Source: Marsupella aquatica (taxonomy: Eukaryota > Marchantiophyta). Taken from it: a DNA stretch of 64,000 nucleotides. The position numbers and the translations under genes were made by a program. The notes under the pieces are model-generated. The model was given only the letters and a program-made list of their open reading frames with translations. It did no database searches and was not told the DNA's origin. This document shows, piece after piece, positions 23,601-35,929 of this stretch; position 1 is the first letter of the stretch; each line of letters begins with the position of its first letter. The stretch lies in NCBI GenBank assembly GCA_973895155.1, contig OZ316897.1:17484001-17548000 (forward strand), read 5' to 3'.

Positions 23601-26600
23601 TTCATTTTCTAAGAGTACCCTTGGTTTCAAAATTGAAAGTGTGGACATAGGCAGCGAATAATGTAAATAAATAATTTGGACTAACCGTCCAAGATTCATA
23701 GTGCACCTCTCGAGTTTCCTTTCAACAGTGTCTAATTTAATCCGGAATTCCTTGAAGCGATGTGACGAAGGACTGCTTTCCTATTCTGAGATGACATAAT
23801 GCTGAAAATGGTCCAAAAGCAGTGGATGTTGTCATATCAAAGCTTGAGTTGCATTCAATTCTCTGATATAATGCTTAGAATCGACCGAGCTTAGGCAGTA
23901 TCACTGATGACATCATTCTTTCCTGATTGAAAAGTCTGCCCGGTGCTGAGTAGAAACGCGGAGACAAGTTGGATCCAGGTCATTTTTGTGCGATCAGAGA
24001 ATTGCCATTTTCAGGGCTAATATTGGGCGCTTAAACGAGTGAAACTCTCGGACCTGATTCTACTAGTTCCCCACTCATGAATATCGCGACACCTGTCCAT
24101 CGAATGATATCGGTAGCTTCACGTCGGTATGTTATCATCTGCATTGGTCAGACGATGTCAACGCACATTGTTCGAACACGATTGTTCATAATTAGACTGA
24201 GACATCGTTGAACCCGCCGCGCATGGAGAACCGTAGGAGCCATCTGGCCAGAGCTAGCTGGTTCAAGATCGCAAATTGGAACTACCCCTTGGCGAGATCT
24301 ATAGGAATCACCCAGGACCTTGTATCTAGCTTGGAGTATTTGCAATAGCTATGTACGGCTGATGGACGAGGATTGTAGGGAGCTTGCGAATTTAATTGTA
24401 ATAAATTTGCTCTAACGTTTTGGGTTTTTGTGAGGCATGGAATTCTGAAGTTCGTTACTGGAATCGAAATATTTGAGTGTCCCATATCTCCCACAGCGCA
24501 AGACGGCCTGCGATGGTAGATCATGTAAACTCCAATTGACTATCCCGTACCCGAATCTAGAAGGCACTCAGTCAATTACTAACAGTCACTAAAGGGCTTC
24601 ATGATGGGAAGAAGTGCGTATACTGCCAATAGAAACTTGTAGGTATAGGTATCGCTCGACAAAAAGTGGTTGGGAGGGACTGTCCCGACTGCTCGTGACA
24701 GTACTTAGTCCATGAGGCATACATCACAAAAGATGAACGAATTCAGAAGACAGTGTTAGTCTCGCTGACGTACCACCGCTACCTACATATTTGGAGGAGA
24801 AATAGTAGTTGCTAGATATGAATAAAACTTCTTGAGACCTCAAATAACTGGTAGGAAAACATATAGGCGGGGCGGACTTGCATTGCCCGTCACCGAACTT
24901 TGGATGTGTAAAGAGGTACTAGATCAATGGTCGGTGTTAGGAATTATCTGTCTGGAGAACCACTTGGCAGACAGTGGTCGAGACGAAAAATCTCTAGGGC
25001 TGTAGGGTAGTCAGAAAATCGTTGCATGAATTGTAGTCACTGTCCCTTCATTTCCCTTTCGACATGTTCCCTTCCAAGTGTGGACCTCAATTTGTGTGCA
25101 TTGTGGGCTTCCACGTCTTCATTGCCTCGGAGCTGGTGCTGTCGGCTTCTCCTCACTTTTTCATCGCCACTGGTGGAACCACTCGATCCTGAATGGAGAC
25201 TTCTCTACATTTAGCCCCACGCTAGTCGAAGGCTATCAGTGCTGCAGCTGGCATCTTGGGCAATCTCTTCACCGCTATTGATATTTCCTGTTTTAAGTAG
25301 GACCGACTGTAATGGTGGGACATGGGTGACTCGGTTGGGTGAAGCTATAGCTTACCTAGAACTACTCCCAGTTCCTGAAACAACTTTCTTCAGTTATTCC
25401 TCTGTAAACTCTATGCACCCTGCACTTGGACATAATGTATGGCTTAGAATGGATATACCGGCCGAAAAGATGTGTCTATTTCAAAAACCTTCGACTGGAT
25501 CTTGCATTACTGTAATGCAAGGACATTGCGCCGAAAAGGGCAATGGTTTTCTATGAGTAAATTTGAGCATGTCGCTTTGTCTGTACCAGCTATTCTCTTT
25601 CACACTCATTCCTTCAGGACTTCAGGATAAGTGGTATAGTCATATCCAGATAGTCATCAAACATCTCAAACCACAATATAAAATAACGAGTAAATTTCCC
25701 AGATATTTCGAATATTTTCGTCCAAGTTCAGATAAGCCGAAGTATTTTACATGGTTCCAAATGCTAACACATTGAGGATGGGATGGGACAGTCGTTAATA
25801 TTCTGTACCCCTGAATGAGTTGTGAAAATATCCAACGAACAGAGTCAACTGTCATAATGCTGTTTATGGTTGTCATTCTATGCAGAATTGGAACCATTCT
25901 TGCGCTCATGATCATTAAACTTATTGTTAGGTAGTTTCCACTTGAGTCGTACAATTAAGCTGATTCCTCTACCAGGGACGTTTGATTATCGCATTAGACG
26001 CACACGGATATCCAGACAAAAAAGATAAAAGTATTTGCGTTCTTTGTCGCACTGGTTTATGCTTGCACAGCAGGTTTGCGATGTAAACGGAAGTTAGCCG
26101 TAAGTTGTCTTCTGGAGCAATCTTATTTGAATGTACGTGTCTCTAACCTCAAAAGACATTGGGCAGCAATCGTCACTTTCACCAGTCCTGGAACATTCCA
26201 AAGAGAGCGTTTCGATTCTACTACCCAAAGTAATCAAAACGTTTTGAAGTTGGCAGTTCCCACATAGCTGCCAAATAGGGAAACATAAAAGCACAATTTA
26301 CCACTTTCTCCTAATCCTTGGAGGTTAGCACTGAGGGAAAATTCTGGTTCTGGGCTTAGCACTGAGGGAAAATTGGGCATCAAGGCCTCAAAGGGTTTCG
26401 AGATATCACAGCTACTGTAGTTCAAGAGAAGTAAACTAAGACCACTTCCTGAAAGACCCACCTGCAGGAGTTCTTTCAATAATCCGAAGCCAGTCTACCT
26501 GGGAAGTAGGTAGGACCCAAAGCTACATCATTCATCTCTTCAGCAAGTGTACAAACCTCTTAGGATTTATCCTGACTGTACCTCCATGGAACGGTGCTGT

Positions 26601-27430
26601 TAGAAGTTTCGAAAAATAGGGAGTCGGAGGTGGACGGTTGCGTTTCGTAACGCTGGATACGGAATTACGGATCCTTGCGGTACGTTTGACTTGCTACCAA
26701 GAGAGCCGCGAACATCCAGTTAAATACTGTGGCAAATCACCTTCATCCACGACTTTGGAGCACGTTCCCATTCTGGACTGAAAACCAGCGTGGCCTGTAC
26801 AATTTCATTCCTGAATAGAAAGCCTACATCCCCGGTTGTCCGTTTGTCATGACCAGTCAAGGAAACAGCGTGAAGTACAGTGTATTTAGTAACTTCTTCG
26901 TTTGAAGCTTTCAATTGCAATTTGCATGACATGAAGTTCGTCGTCTTCAGAACGAAGTGGGTCCCTTGCTCCGAGTCAGGTCGTGAGCAAACTCTTTCTG
27001 CCATTTTGCTGGACAGAGCTCAGGCATTTCGAAACGGAATAAAACGGCCCATATGTTTAACGTGGGCTTAATAAGTCGGCGGATGTCTGTCGTTGATTGA
27101 TGCCAGGAAGAATGTGGTAAATCCATTCCGGTCGGTGGGTTTTCCTTCTCACATTTCTCTCTGATATGTGGTGAAAGAGCTTCTTGCGTTTTACGCTTCC
27201 CCGAGGATTGGAGATTGTTTAGGGGAGAAAACCGGTTGGGATGGCTCCGGGCCCTCGTGGGTGGAACTTAAAACAAACAATCATACGATCAACTGAAAGC
27301 TGGGAAAATTCAATCTGGATTGTAACTCTCCTTACAGACCCGAAGAGTGGTGGTAATAAGGGCGGCATCTTGTGCCGATACCTAGCATCTTTCTTCAATT
27401 ATATGGAAAATGAAATTTAGCTGGTCAAAT
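14674..27430. other. Long gene-poor stretch
   Basis: About 12.8 kb where I find no convincing gene. Open frames are short, not in compatible phases and lack recognisable motifs. The longest (16698-17186 plus, 162 codons) has no domain signature. A TATA-like TATATATAAAAG near 16290, followed 45 bases on by ATG in a good context (ACACCATGG), leads only to a six-residue frame. Direct repeats are small, for example TTAGCACTGAGGGAAAATT twice near 26325 and 26358. Old, decayed elements could be hidden here. Confidence 0.45.
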
Positions 27431-27435
27431 TCTTG

Positions 27436-27629
27436 TAGAAAGAATCTGAATCGTTTTGGTGTGCTCACTTTTTACCTGGCATCTTTGGAAAATGGACTGA
27501 AAAATCCTATTAATAGAAAAAATCGTTTTGGTGTGCTCATTTTTATTTGGCATCTTTGGAAAATGGAATCAAAATTCCTATAGAAAGAATCTTTTTGGTG
27601 TGCTCACATTCACATATGTAATCTTTGCC
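27436..27629 (+). repeat. Tandem repeat, about 65-78-bp unit, 2.5 copies
   Basis: Units begin TAGAAA(G/A)AATC and share TTTTGGTGTGCTCA and GGCATCTTTGGAAAATGGA. Three successive units start near 27436, 27514 and 27581, the last truncated. Confidence 0.85.
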
Positions 27630-29958
27630 ACAAAAGGCTTGCCCCGCAGGGAATATGCATGACCCACTAGCAGACTTAGTTACTACAATATAATTGTAGA
27701 TTTTGCTCATCACCTTATTGGAGTAGGTGACTTAATCTCAATTTTATTACTGGCTCTAGGTTTTGGATTTGCATTTGCCCTCTCAGTCTCTCTTTTGCAT
27801 ACTCGGTTGTACTTTGTTGTGCACCTATTAGTGAAAATGGCCTGTTTATTGCATAGTCCATTGTACTTTGTTTGGCACGTTTTGTAAATTAAAATGGTCA
27901 ATTTTCATCTCTCTGTTGGTTAACTACCCAGGCCAGTTCCCACTTAGGGCACCAACCTTCACCCACTGCTAAACGATGTTCCAGATGAAAGAGGTTTTGC
28001 TTACAAAGGGGTGAACTAACTTATACAACTGTGGGGTATATTCTTCCTCCTACTTGTAGCATATATCCTTGAATCTGTGCCATATTCCCCACCATATTCC
28101 CCTGCATATTCCTGCATACTCAACACTCTTATGTAGGTTCCAGATTTTCAACCTGGTTACCAGACTTTGGTTCCCATTGGCTAGGGCCAACCTGTAGCTC
28201 TCCCCCTTCCCCCTTACCGCTGGCCCAATGTCTTCTGTCAAGGCCTCAGCAGCAAAAACTAGTAATGTTTTGGGCCAAAAAACTCCAAAAGCTGTCAAAT
28301 TTGTGGGTTTTTTCAACCCTCATCTTTTCACTCACAAAACAAGCACCCTACTACTCACCCTACTGCTGCATTACACACTAGTAGCCCCTAGGTGTGTTTG
28401 TAATTGTGGGTTTTTTCGGGTAATTGTGACGTGCGAGCAAACAGTAAAAATTTTCCTCGCACAAGCAAAAAAAATTCCTGCATGACCCCTATTTTTACAC
28501 ATGCAACTGCCTCGCTATCAACTACCTGGTTGGTAACATCCCTTTTCGGGACTCCCTTTTTGCTAGCGAGCTCGCTAACCATCTGCAGCCTTTAAAAAAA
28601 CACAAAAAATGTAGAAGGCACCAAAAAGCAACTGAAATTTGGAACCATTATTGTCTCGCTATCAAAATCTCCTGTTTGCTCGCAACATAGAATACCTCGG
28701 TTTTTTCCACACTTCGTGTAACAAGAATGGAATATGGTTTTAGTAAATGTAATATAGTTTGCACTTGTTTGCAACATATTTACCTCATACACTTTTCTGT
28801 TGCACTCAATTGTAAATTTATCTAACCCAGTTTTTATTGCACTCACTTGTAACATGCTTTGTAACATTGATTTGGGAACAAAGTTCATGTAAAACACAAA
28901 ACTGCAATAAATTCATGTAATAAACACGAGTTTGACAAGATGCTTGGATGGACCATTGAAACTTGAATGAACCATTTTAAAACATTAGCGTGAAGTCAGC
29001 TAAGTCTGTTCTCTGTATGCATGCTCCCAATTTTCGGTGTTAGTATTATTTGGTCCTTTTGGAGTCTAAATGTCAAACGTGAGGCTCGACCTGCAAAACT
29101 ACTTACTCGTGCATTCGGTTCCTCAGCTATCTCAAGTCCAAATTTCGGTTTCATGACAAATTGATCAGAATACGTGCACACTAATGGATTCAAAACATTC
29201 ATACAAATAATAGACTTGGCTATCCATTGATGAGATCCACAATGCTAACCTCCCCTTTCATCTCCTTGTTTGTAACATGGCACCTGCTCTTCATGGGTAA
29301 TATTTAGTTAAGGTTACAGGATGTTAGCCATGAATAGCAAGCGCAATCCTTAAGGAGCAAGCAACGTCGTTTTTTAACGAAAATATACTTGGTGTGGAGG
29401 CGTAAAAACTGGACCCAAAGGAGGTCTGAGAGACGACCCAGACAATCTACCCATATCTAGAAGCTACTAAGCAGCAAATAATAGCAGCAATCTGGCCAAA
29501 TATAGACAAGAACATAAAACGATCGCACATTTCATACAGGGATTTACCACTCACAACACCATGGACACTGTAAGCCTACTTGTCATTTCTTCCCGTCCGT
29601 AAAGTGGTAACAGTGCCAATCACAACCCACTATTCTGTGAAGAATATACCAAGGTTTTCAATCAGGTCATACCGCAATACTTCAACGGCGGTCAAAAACT
29701 GATGACAAAAGGAAGCTTGGCCCTCCTGATAACATATATATGGCCAAAATGCAGATGACCAACCATTGTCACCACGAGGAAACTATGCACACACAGATGA
29801 TTGGCTACACTCTGTAGAAAACACTTCCAGTGTAGTAATTTTCTGGCTACTTTTCAGAGTCTCAGCTGTTCCACCACGCGGCGGTATATCTGACATCAAA
29901 ATGCATCAATCGCAGAAGCGTATAGCTGTGATTGTTGCACAAAAACAGTACCATAATC
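27630..29958. other. Intergenic, AT-rich
   Basis: No gene recognised. It includes low-complexity stretches and the sequence downstream of the minus-strand HARBI1-like gene, so its right end probably contains that gene's 3' untranslated region. Confidence 0.4.
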
Positions 29959-31491
29959 TCACATCGTAATCAGGTAAGTAGCCAACGCATCCCTCATCGC
30001 TTTTGCATACTGAGGATCCCCTGTTACTTCGGTTTCTGGATAATGTGGAATCACGGGTTCCTGTATAGAAGTCTCCAGCATAAAGTCCTCTTCCCAGGTA
30101 CCCTCCTTGGACGGATCTGACTTATCAAGAAGCATATTGTGCATGATACAAACTGCCCCAATCATGTAAATAGCTGTGGAAACGTCCACTTGCAAAACTC
30201 CAGAGAGTATACCCCAACTCTTCAAAGTCTCAAAGGTCTTGTCCACCGTTTGCCATATTTGGAAGTGACAACTGTTAAATGTGTCTTCAGCAGCAGTGAG
30301 CTCTTCATCACGGAAGGGAAGCATGAGCCAGGGCTTCAGCTGATAATTTAAACCTCCCACGAGGTAAGAAGGGATACTAACACCCTCAATGTCCATCGGG
30401 GGAACATTGAAAAATCGACCAGATTGAATGTTGTCATATAAAGAGGACAGCCCTAAAACACTGAGATCAGGAACTGCCCCTGTAAATCCTGTGGCCAAAC
30501 TAAGAACTCTTGTACTGGCATCTACAGCCACTTGTGTAACAATTGTATAAACCTTGTCTTGATTGAGATAGTCTGCGCCTTGTGAACCAGCCGGTCGCTT
30601 TATTCGTAAGTGCATGCAGTCGATTGCACCAACACAGTTTGGGAGACCTGAAATGGCTTCAAATCCCGCCATTACTTTCTTTAAAGTTCCCCCTTGTGGA
30701 TACGCCACCATGTGTTTGAAATGATTGCAAAGAATTTGGCAAAGTTCCATTGTACAGTAGAAGACAGTTGACTCTCCAACAGAAAATCTCTCTGCAGCCT
30801 GTAGAGTTACACGGAGTTAACACCTACATGAGACCTGCCAAGATTCAAGAAAGACGAGTCAACAGACTAGGCTGTCATGTCTTAATCAAACTAGAGAACT
30901 CCAGTAAAACAGGTTTCTGACTCACAATGAGATAGTTTGCTCCTGTAGCAAGGCGAAAGACCGCCACTGCAACTCTCGTGGTGACAGGAATGCTCCTTTT
31001 GTAATTGGTATTCATCTTCTCAACATGGGGACCAACCTGCTCGCAAAACCAGTGGAATGTCCTCATATCCATCTTGAACATCTGCTGGTAGGTACACTCG
31101 CTTGGGCCTCGATGTACAGTAGACCAACCCATGTCGCGGGCCCTTTTCCCTGAGCGGAACTTCACTTTCCGCGTCCTTTTGCGCTTATTATGGAATATTG
31201 CAGAGGCTTGAATTGCATCGAGCTGTGCCAATATAGACACGCAGCCTTGCCGTACCTGTAATCACAATATCCATCACTATTCTTCAGTGGATTTTCTTTC
31301 CTTCCACTTAAGCAATCATGCAAGAGGAAAGGAAATCATTACATTAGTGTCCGCACAATTCGTACCTGGTCAGAAACAGAGTCATCGCCAATAACTTCCA
31401 TGTACTGAACTGCCATCACCAGTGCGTACTCAATCATTGAGGCCAGTGCATGTACTGCCAAAGCTAACACCTTCAATTTCTCTTCATCCAT
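29959..31491 (-). CDS. HARBI1/ALP1-like DDE nuclease-fold protein, three exons, probably domesticated
   Basis: Exons 31491-31366, 31255-30926 and 30798-29959 join in frame (phase 0 at both junctions; introns of 110 and 127 bp with GT-AG ends) to give 431 residues. The start ATG opens MDEEKLKVLALAV, a helical N-terminus. Exon 2 has a basic patch (RKRTRKVKFRSGKRAR) and the HARBI1 helical region (FHWFCEQVGP, then RVAVAVFRLATGANYL, continuing ERFSVGESTVF in exon 3). Exon 3 carries the DDE_Tnp_4 fold with GAIDCMH (Asp212) and GAVPD (Asp263). The Y(2)R(3)E(6)K signature of the IS5/Harbinger group reads F331, W334, D338, K345, so the catalytic Glu is Asp and the Arg is Trp. The usual GDSAY motif reads GGLNY. 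Intact frame with altered catalytic positions suggests a host gene like ALP1, which acts in chromatin regulation. An active but divergent transposase is the alternative; I saw no terminal repeats. Confidence 0.85.
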
Positions 31492-31689
31492 GTTACAGGA
31501 CAGCTCGAATTGAGTGTGAGGGGCAGAATATGTGAGTACTTGCAGATCAATCGACTGGAGGCCAGTAACGTAGTAAGTAAGCCATAGAGATTAAGACCGT
31601 CAAATTTTGCAGGTTAGAAGGAGCATGAACTCTTCACGCCTTACTTTCGAAATAATATTTACTGGATTGTTAAATCGAAAGGGTACGAC

Positions 31690-31698
31690 ATATATACA
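31690..31698 (-). promoter_or_regulatory. Possible TATA element of the HARBI1-like gene
   Basis: Minus-strand GTATATATG lies about 200 bp upstream of the start codon, a plausible distance if the 5' untranslated region is about 170 bp. The assignment rests on the motif alone. Confidence 0.25.
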
Positions 31699-32138
31699 CA
31701 AAAGGTACAATGGCCAGTCAGGTAATGTAGGACTTTATACACTGAAGATAAAGACACTCAAAAAACAGGTTCTGAAAATAAACCTGAACTGATGATGCGA
31801 TTCCAGACAATATGAGAGATTGCAAGTGCAACCGCGTCTCAAGAGTCTGTCAATTGCTGTAATTCAAAGACTACATTCATGTGGATAACAACTCGTCCTA
31901 AGTTCATTACAGGAGTGCCCAGCTTTCTAACCTATACATCTACGTGAGTGCTCCCACTCATAGATAAATTTGGCTTGCACAACTGAGGTTGTCTTTTATG
32001 AGTGGGGCCAGCTCGTTTACCCTTTTGAAGGGAAAGCACCAGAGGGGGTACTGGCCTGGAACACAAAATCTGCGCCGATGCTCCCAAACGCTCAGCTCGA
32101 GTCATTGCTCGAGGACACCACCAACAGTCCCACGATGC

Positions 32139-33511
32139 CTACACTTTCAATTTCACCGCTGTTACGTCCACCTTATTATCATCGGCAGCTAATTTGGCAG
32201 CTTCCAGTGCTTCAGCCCTCTGCTGTGCTTCGAGAGTCACCACTTTATCATCTACAAAGGTGACATCCGAATTGCATCGTGAGTTACCCAAGCTGAATAT
32301 TCGAACAATTGGAAACGCTATGTTCCACCTATGGTCAGTAAACGACTGCTATTCATAAGAAAAGCATAGGTCGCTTCTACAACCAAAACGACCACACTAC
32401 AGCAAGGAAAATCTTCATCGAACCTGTTCAAACTTAGCTCCCACATAAAGGCCTGAGAAACAAAAGAGCTAGGAAAAAATAGATTTCAATTTCTCCAGAA
32501 AACACGTCTAACTGGCAAGCATGAAACTGACGACACCTCCCTATGGAAAGTTAACTCCTTCCTAAGCATTCCTGAGACCTAAGGCATTTTTTAAAAAATT
32601 AAAGACTAGGAAACTAGAATCAGTGGTTTCCGTTCAAACCTCCCAGCTCTCTTATCCTGCTTCTCTTTCCAGACAAGAAACCTCTTACAAGAGTATTTAC
32701 TTCCACAGCAGGACGGACAAAAATACGAAGTTCTGAAGATAATAATCAATTTCACAAATCCCTCAGCAACAGGCACTCCTTGTCATCTGAGTGACAACAG
32801 AGACGCAAATGTTTAAGTCGAATCTCATAAAACTTCTACCACAAAAACCTTCAATTTCTCGTTCACTGAGAAGAGAGGCATAGTGAGACACAGAATCAAT
32901 GACCGACGCTGTACTGCGACAGATGCAAATAACGCGAGAATGGGTAGACTCACAAAACAGAGGTCAAGAGCGTGACTCACAAATGAAATTTTCGGAACAC
33001 GGGGAATAAATAGGTAACCCATTACGTACTTTTAGCTGCGGGTGAATATGACCTAGCTTCATGTTCCCTTTCAAGGCAAGAACAAATAGAACCAATGCAC
33101 AGAGAGGTCAAGAGAATGACTCAGGAGAGAATTCTTAAGTACACGGGGAACAAATAGGAGTACCCTTACCCACCCTAGCTGCGGGAGATTATGCCCAAAA
33201 GGGAAAAATGCGTGGAACCGAATCAAGACAGGTGATAAGAGTTGAGTAACCGAGTAAATTAATTTTTGAATCGACGGAAAGGACATTGCTAAATCGTCAG
33301 GAGGTGCGACCTAACTACATTTACTTCTCAAGAAGCAAGGGCTTTACAGTTCAAAAGGTGAAGGAAATTCAGATTTCGTCTTGCAAATGTAAACAAAGTC
33401 AAAGATACAGGACATACAGAAGCCCGTGTAGTTCATGAAAAGCTCCATCGAAGCTCCGATTACGCCCCCAACCACCGCAAGCTTCAAGTACCAACTCGTA
33501 ATTTGGTTCAT
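32139..33511 (-). CDS. 68-residue single-pass membrane protein, two exons, conserved plant family of unknown function
   Basis: Exon 1 (33511-33418) encodes 31 residues from MNQITSWYLKLAV through GASMELFMNYTGF. Exon 2 (32251-32139) continues with YDKVVTLEAQQRAEALEAA and ends at a stop after residue 68. The junction is phase 1 with a GTATGT donor and a TTTGTAG acceptor; the intron is 1166 bp. Residues about 8-28 form one Gly-rich membrane segment. The rest is an acidic, Ala-rich amphipathic helix. From memory, plants have a family of about 70-residue proteins with the pattern WYLK.AVVGG.IGA.MELFM..TGFY.KVT.LEAE.RA, probably organellar, and this fits through residue 50. The C-terminus departs from that pattern. 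An in-frame upstream Met (33652) exists, but the sequence between looks non-coding. Function is unknown. Confidence 0.7.
32860..33220. repeat. Diverged tandem duplication, about 135 bp, within the intron of the small membrane-protein gene
   Basis: Two blocks share CAGAGGTCAAGAG, GACTCA, ACACGGGGAA(T/C)AAATAG and AGCTGCGGG in the same order and spacing, one around 32930-33045 and one around 33090-33190. Confidence 0.6.
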
Positions 33512-33805
33512 CTCTGAATTCGATCCGCCTCCGCCACGGCAATACCTCAGTCCCGGTTGGAATTGCACAACTCGACACTGGGAGAGAATTCCGGTGCAGG
33601 GAAAAAAAACTTTATCCCTACATAAGGGTGCGGAGACATCAATACCTGACAAGCGGACCTCATTCGATGTTCATTACAGTGCAATGTTGCAACCCATACC
33701 GTAGTAATGACTGTACAGGCAACATTGCTGTCACGATTTTCCTCTCCTTTATGCCGTGAAATTTGGCTTTGTCCTTGACGAAATCCCCGTTCGAAACTAC
33801 GGAGT

Positions 33806-34270
33806 TGAAGCTAATGATAACTTGTACTTTTTTGTACCTTTTGAGCACTTTGCCACTAAGATGTTCTAATCTGTCATTTTTTTTGTATTTGTAAAAATGT
33901 CACGATTTCTTGTATGAGTGACAAGTTTAGTAAAGTAACCAGGGCAACTATATACTAAAATTATGATATTTTTGTAAATAAAAAAAACACTGAAAAGATT
34001 GTGAATTCAAACATCTTTGGTGACAATATATTTAAAAGCTGACCTTTAAAATACAGAAACTTCCACCAACATTCATAAAAACAGGAAAAAACAAAGACAA
34101 GTACAATGAAAGCAAGAAAAAGAGGTCCAAAGAGGATGAACACCAAAGGAAAGAGAAAAGCAAATGCTATCCTAAACAAGGAAAATGGGTACAAGTGTTG
34201 TAGCTAATTATAACTTGTACCTTTAACATGGGTAAAAGTGTTGTAGCTAATGATAACCGTTAGCTTTCAA
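33806..34270 (+). repeat. Dispersed short repeat GTTGTAGCTAATGATAACTTG
   Basis: Three variant copies occur near 33806, 34196 and 34243. They lie just left of the assembly gap, so the repeat may continue into the missing sequence and explain the break. Confidence 0.6.
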
Positions 34271-34356
34271 AATGAGTACAAGTGTTTTGTATCACTTTGC
34301 AAAACAAAAGCTTTCAAACTTGAGGGACTTCTATAGCCACAATCCCAAGGGCTAGG

Positions 34357-34456
34357 NNNNNNNNNNNNNNNNNNNNNNNNNNNNNNNNNNNNNNNNNNNN
34401 NNNNNNNNNNNNNNNNNNNNNNNNNNNNNNNNNNNNNNNNNNNNNNNNNNNNNNNN
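34357..34456. other. Assembly gap (100 N)
   Basis: Exactly 100 unknown bases, the conventional placeholder for a gap of unknown size. No distance across it should be trusted, and any frame spanning it is an artefact. Confidence 0.99.
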
Positions 34457-35022
34457 GTAACCTTAGACCTTGAGTAAATACCTAACAAGTAAACTCCTGT
34501 CCAAAATGCAAGATCACACCCTCCATTTCTTTCTCAGGCCAAGTGTCAAATATAAAACAATCCTCGGTCCATGGGAGTTGCAGTGGACATAGAATACCTC
34601 ATGGTCTACCTGGGCTAGCTTCCACTAGCTACTTAATTTCTATTAATAATTTCAAATATTCTACAGTTTCAGGAAAAAAACTGTTTTTCTAAGATTTTCA
34701 CATTTTTTATGATCTCCAACTGGCCATGGGAAAAAATAAAACTTCAATTGGCATGAAAGTCAATGGGGTTTGTCTTCAAGTGTGAGAATGGAGAAAATGA
34801 ACCAGAAGTAGTTGGAGTGAAACTCTTTTATGGATGCCAGTCATATGTTAACTTACTCCTTACAAGTGAGGGCATTGTAGCCCACAATACAATTGTTACT
34901 AATAATTAAAAAGCTAGGCCACAATGCAATTGTTACTAATAATACTAAAATAATAATATAGGGAAGATGATGCTCCCATGGACCACAGGGTTGGTCTTTT
35001 GCACTACCCCACACTTCTCATG

Positions 35023-35321
35023 TGTTAGGAATTGACTCTAGTTCCCGACATAGTTAGCTTGGCCTTACTAGGGTTAGTTTTAACCCTAGATTACATTAGG
35101 ATAAGATCCGCTTAGTTTAGGCCCACTCATCTTGGCCCCCTTGGGGGTATAGGCTGGAGGGAGAGCACTCTCTCCCTCATTTCTTCACATGTACTCTCAT
35201 TTGCTATGGAGTCTTCAGAAGTTTCTCCACTTGGGGTTTTTCATCGGTGTAGCATCTGATTGAGTGAGTCTCTCTCATGTTTCCGCATTGCTGTCTAGTT
35301 CGGAGCTGACGGTTTCTTACA
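35023..35321 (+). repeat. 5' LTR of the right Copia element
   Basis: 299 bp with TG...CA ends. It contains GGGTTAGTTTTAACCC, a short palindrome at about 35080-35095, and GGGAGAGCACTCTCTCCC, a second one near 35159. Confidence 0.97.
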
Positions 35322-35323
35322 AG

Positions 35324-35335
35324 TGGTATTAGAGC
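35324..35335 (+). other. Primer-binding site, right Copia element
   Basis: TGGTATTAGAGC, two bases after the LTR. It is one C-to-T change from the standard TGGTATCAGAGC complementary to initiator tRNA-Met. Confidence 0.9.
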
Positions 35336-35929
35336 TTCGTGTTCGTGGTTCGATGGCCTGGGCAGTGATGAGAGCGATCGTTGTGTTGGATCGTGGTGAA
35401 AGATTGAATCGTCGTCGACGGTTGCGTGATCTTTTCACTGGCCGTTTCATTTTGAAGGATTCGTGTTCAGAAAGGGTGACGGTTTTCCAATTGTAACTTC
35501 TCTGAAGTGTTGGATGTGTCACTGTGTTTTTCTGAAGGGATTGTTGGGTGTCCAGTCCAACGATCTTCTATGCACGTCGGTATGCACTAAGTTCTGGCGA
35601 AAGTTTCATTACTTTTCGTTTTCCGAGTGCGGAGTAATCTCATCTTGAGTTTGCTGTTAAGAGCTTGATGCTCTAGGTTATGCTTTGTTTATGTTTCGAC
35701 TCTTCTCGTTGTGGGGCCAGTGGGGCCGTTTTCCTTCTCGTTAAAAGTCAAGTTTTCGTAAGCCAAAGTTGCAAAATTTTGCTTGTTGGGCTTTTCTCTC
35801 GAGGTCGCCGCTGCGCAACATTTTTAGGCGGAGCGGCAGGAGAAAGTACAAGAGGACTACCAGGGCGAGTGTACAAGGCCCATCATACGTACGCCTGTAC
35901 GTGGCGGTACGAGGCCAAAGGCACAAGCA

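Noticed and set aside
26720-27004. 94-codon minus-strand frame
   Set aside because: No known motif, and there is no adjoining exon in phase.
34267-34488. Minus-strand frame spanning the N run
   Set aside because: Artefact of unknown bases.
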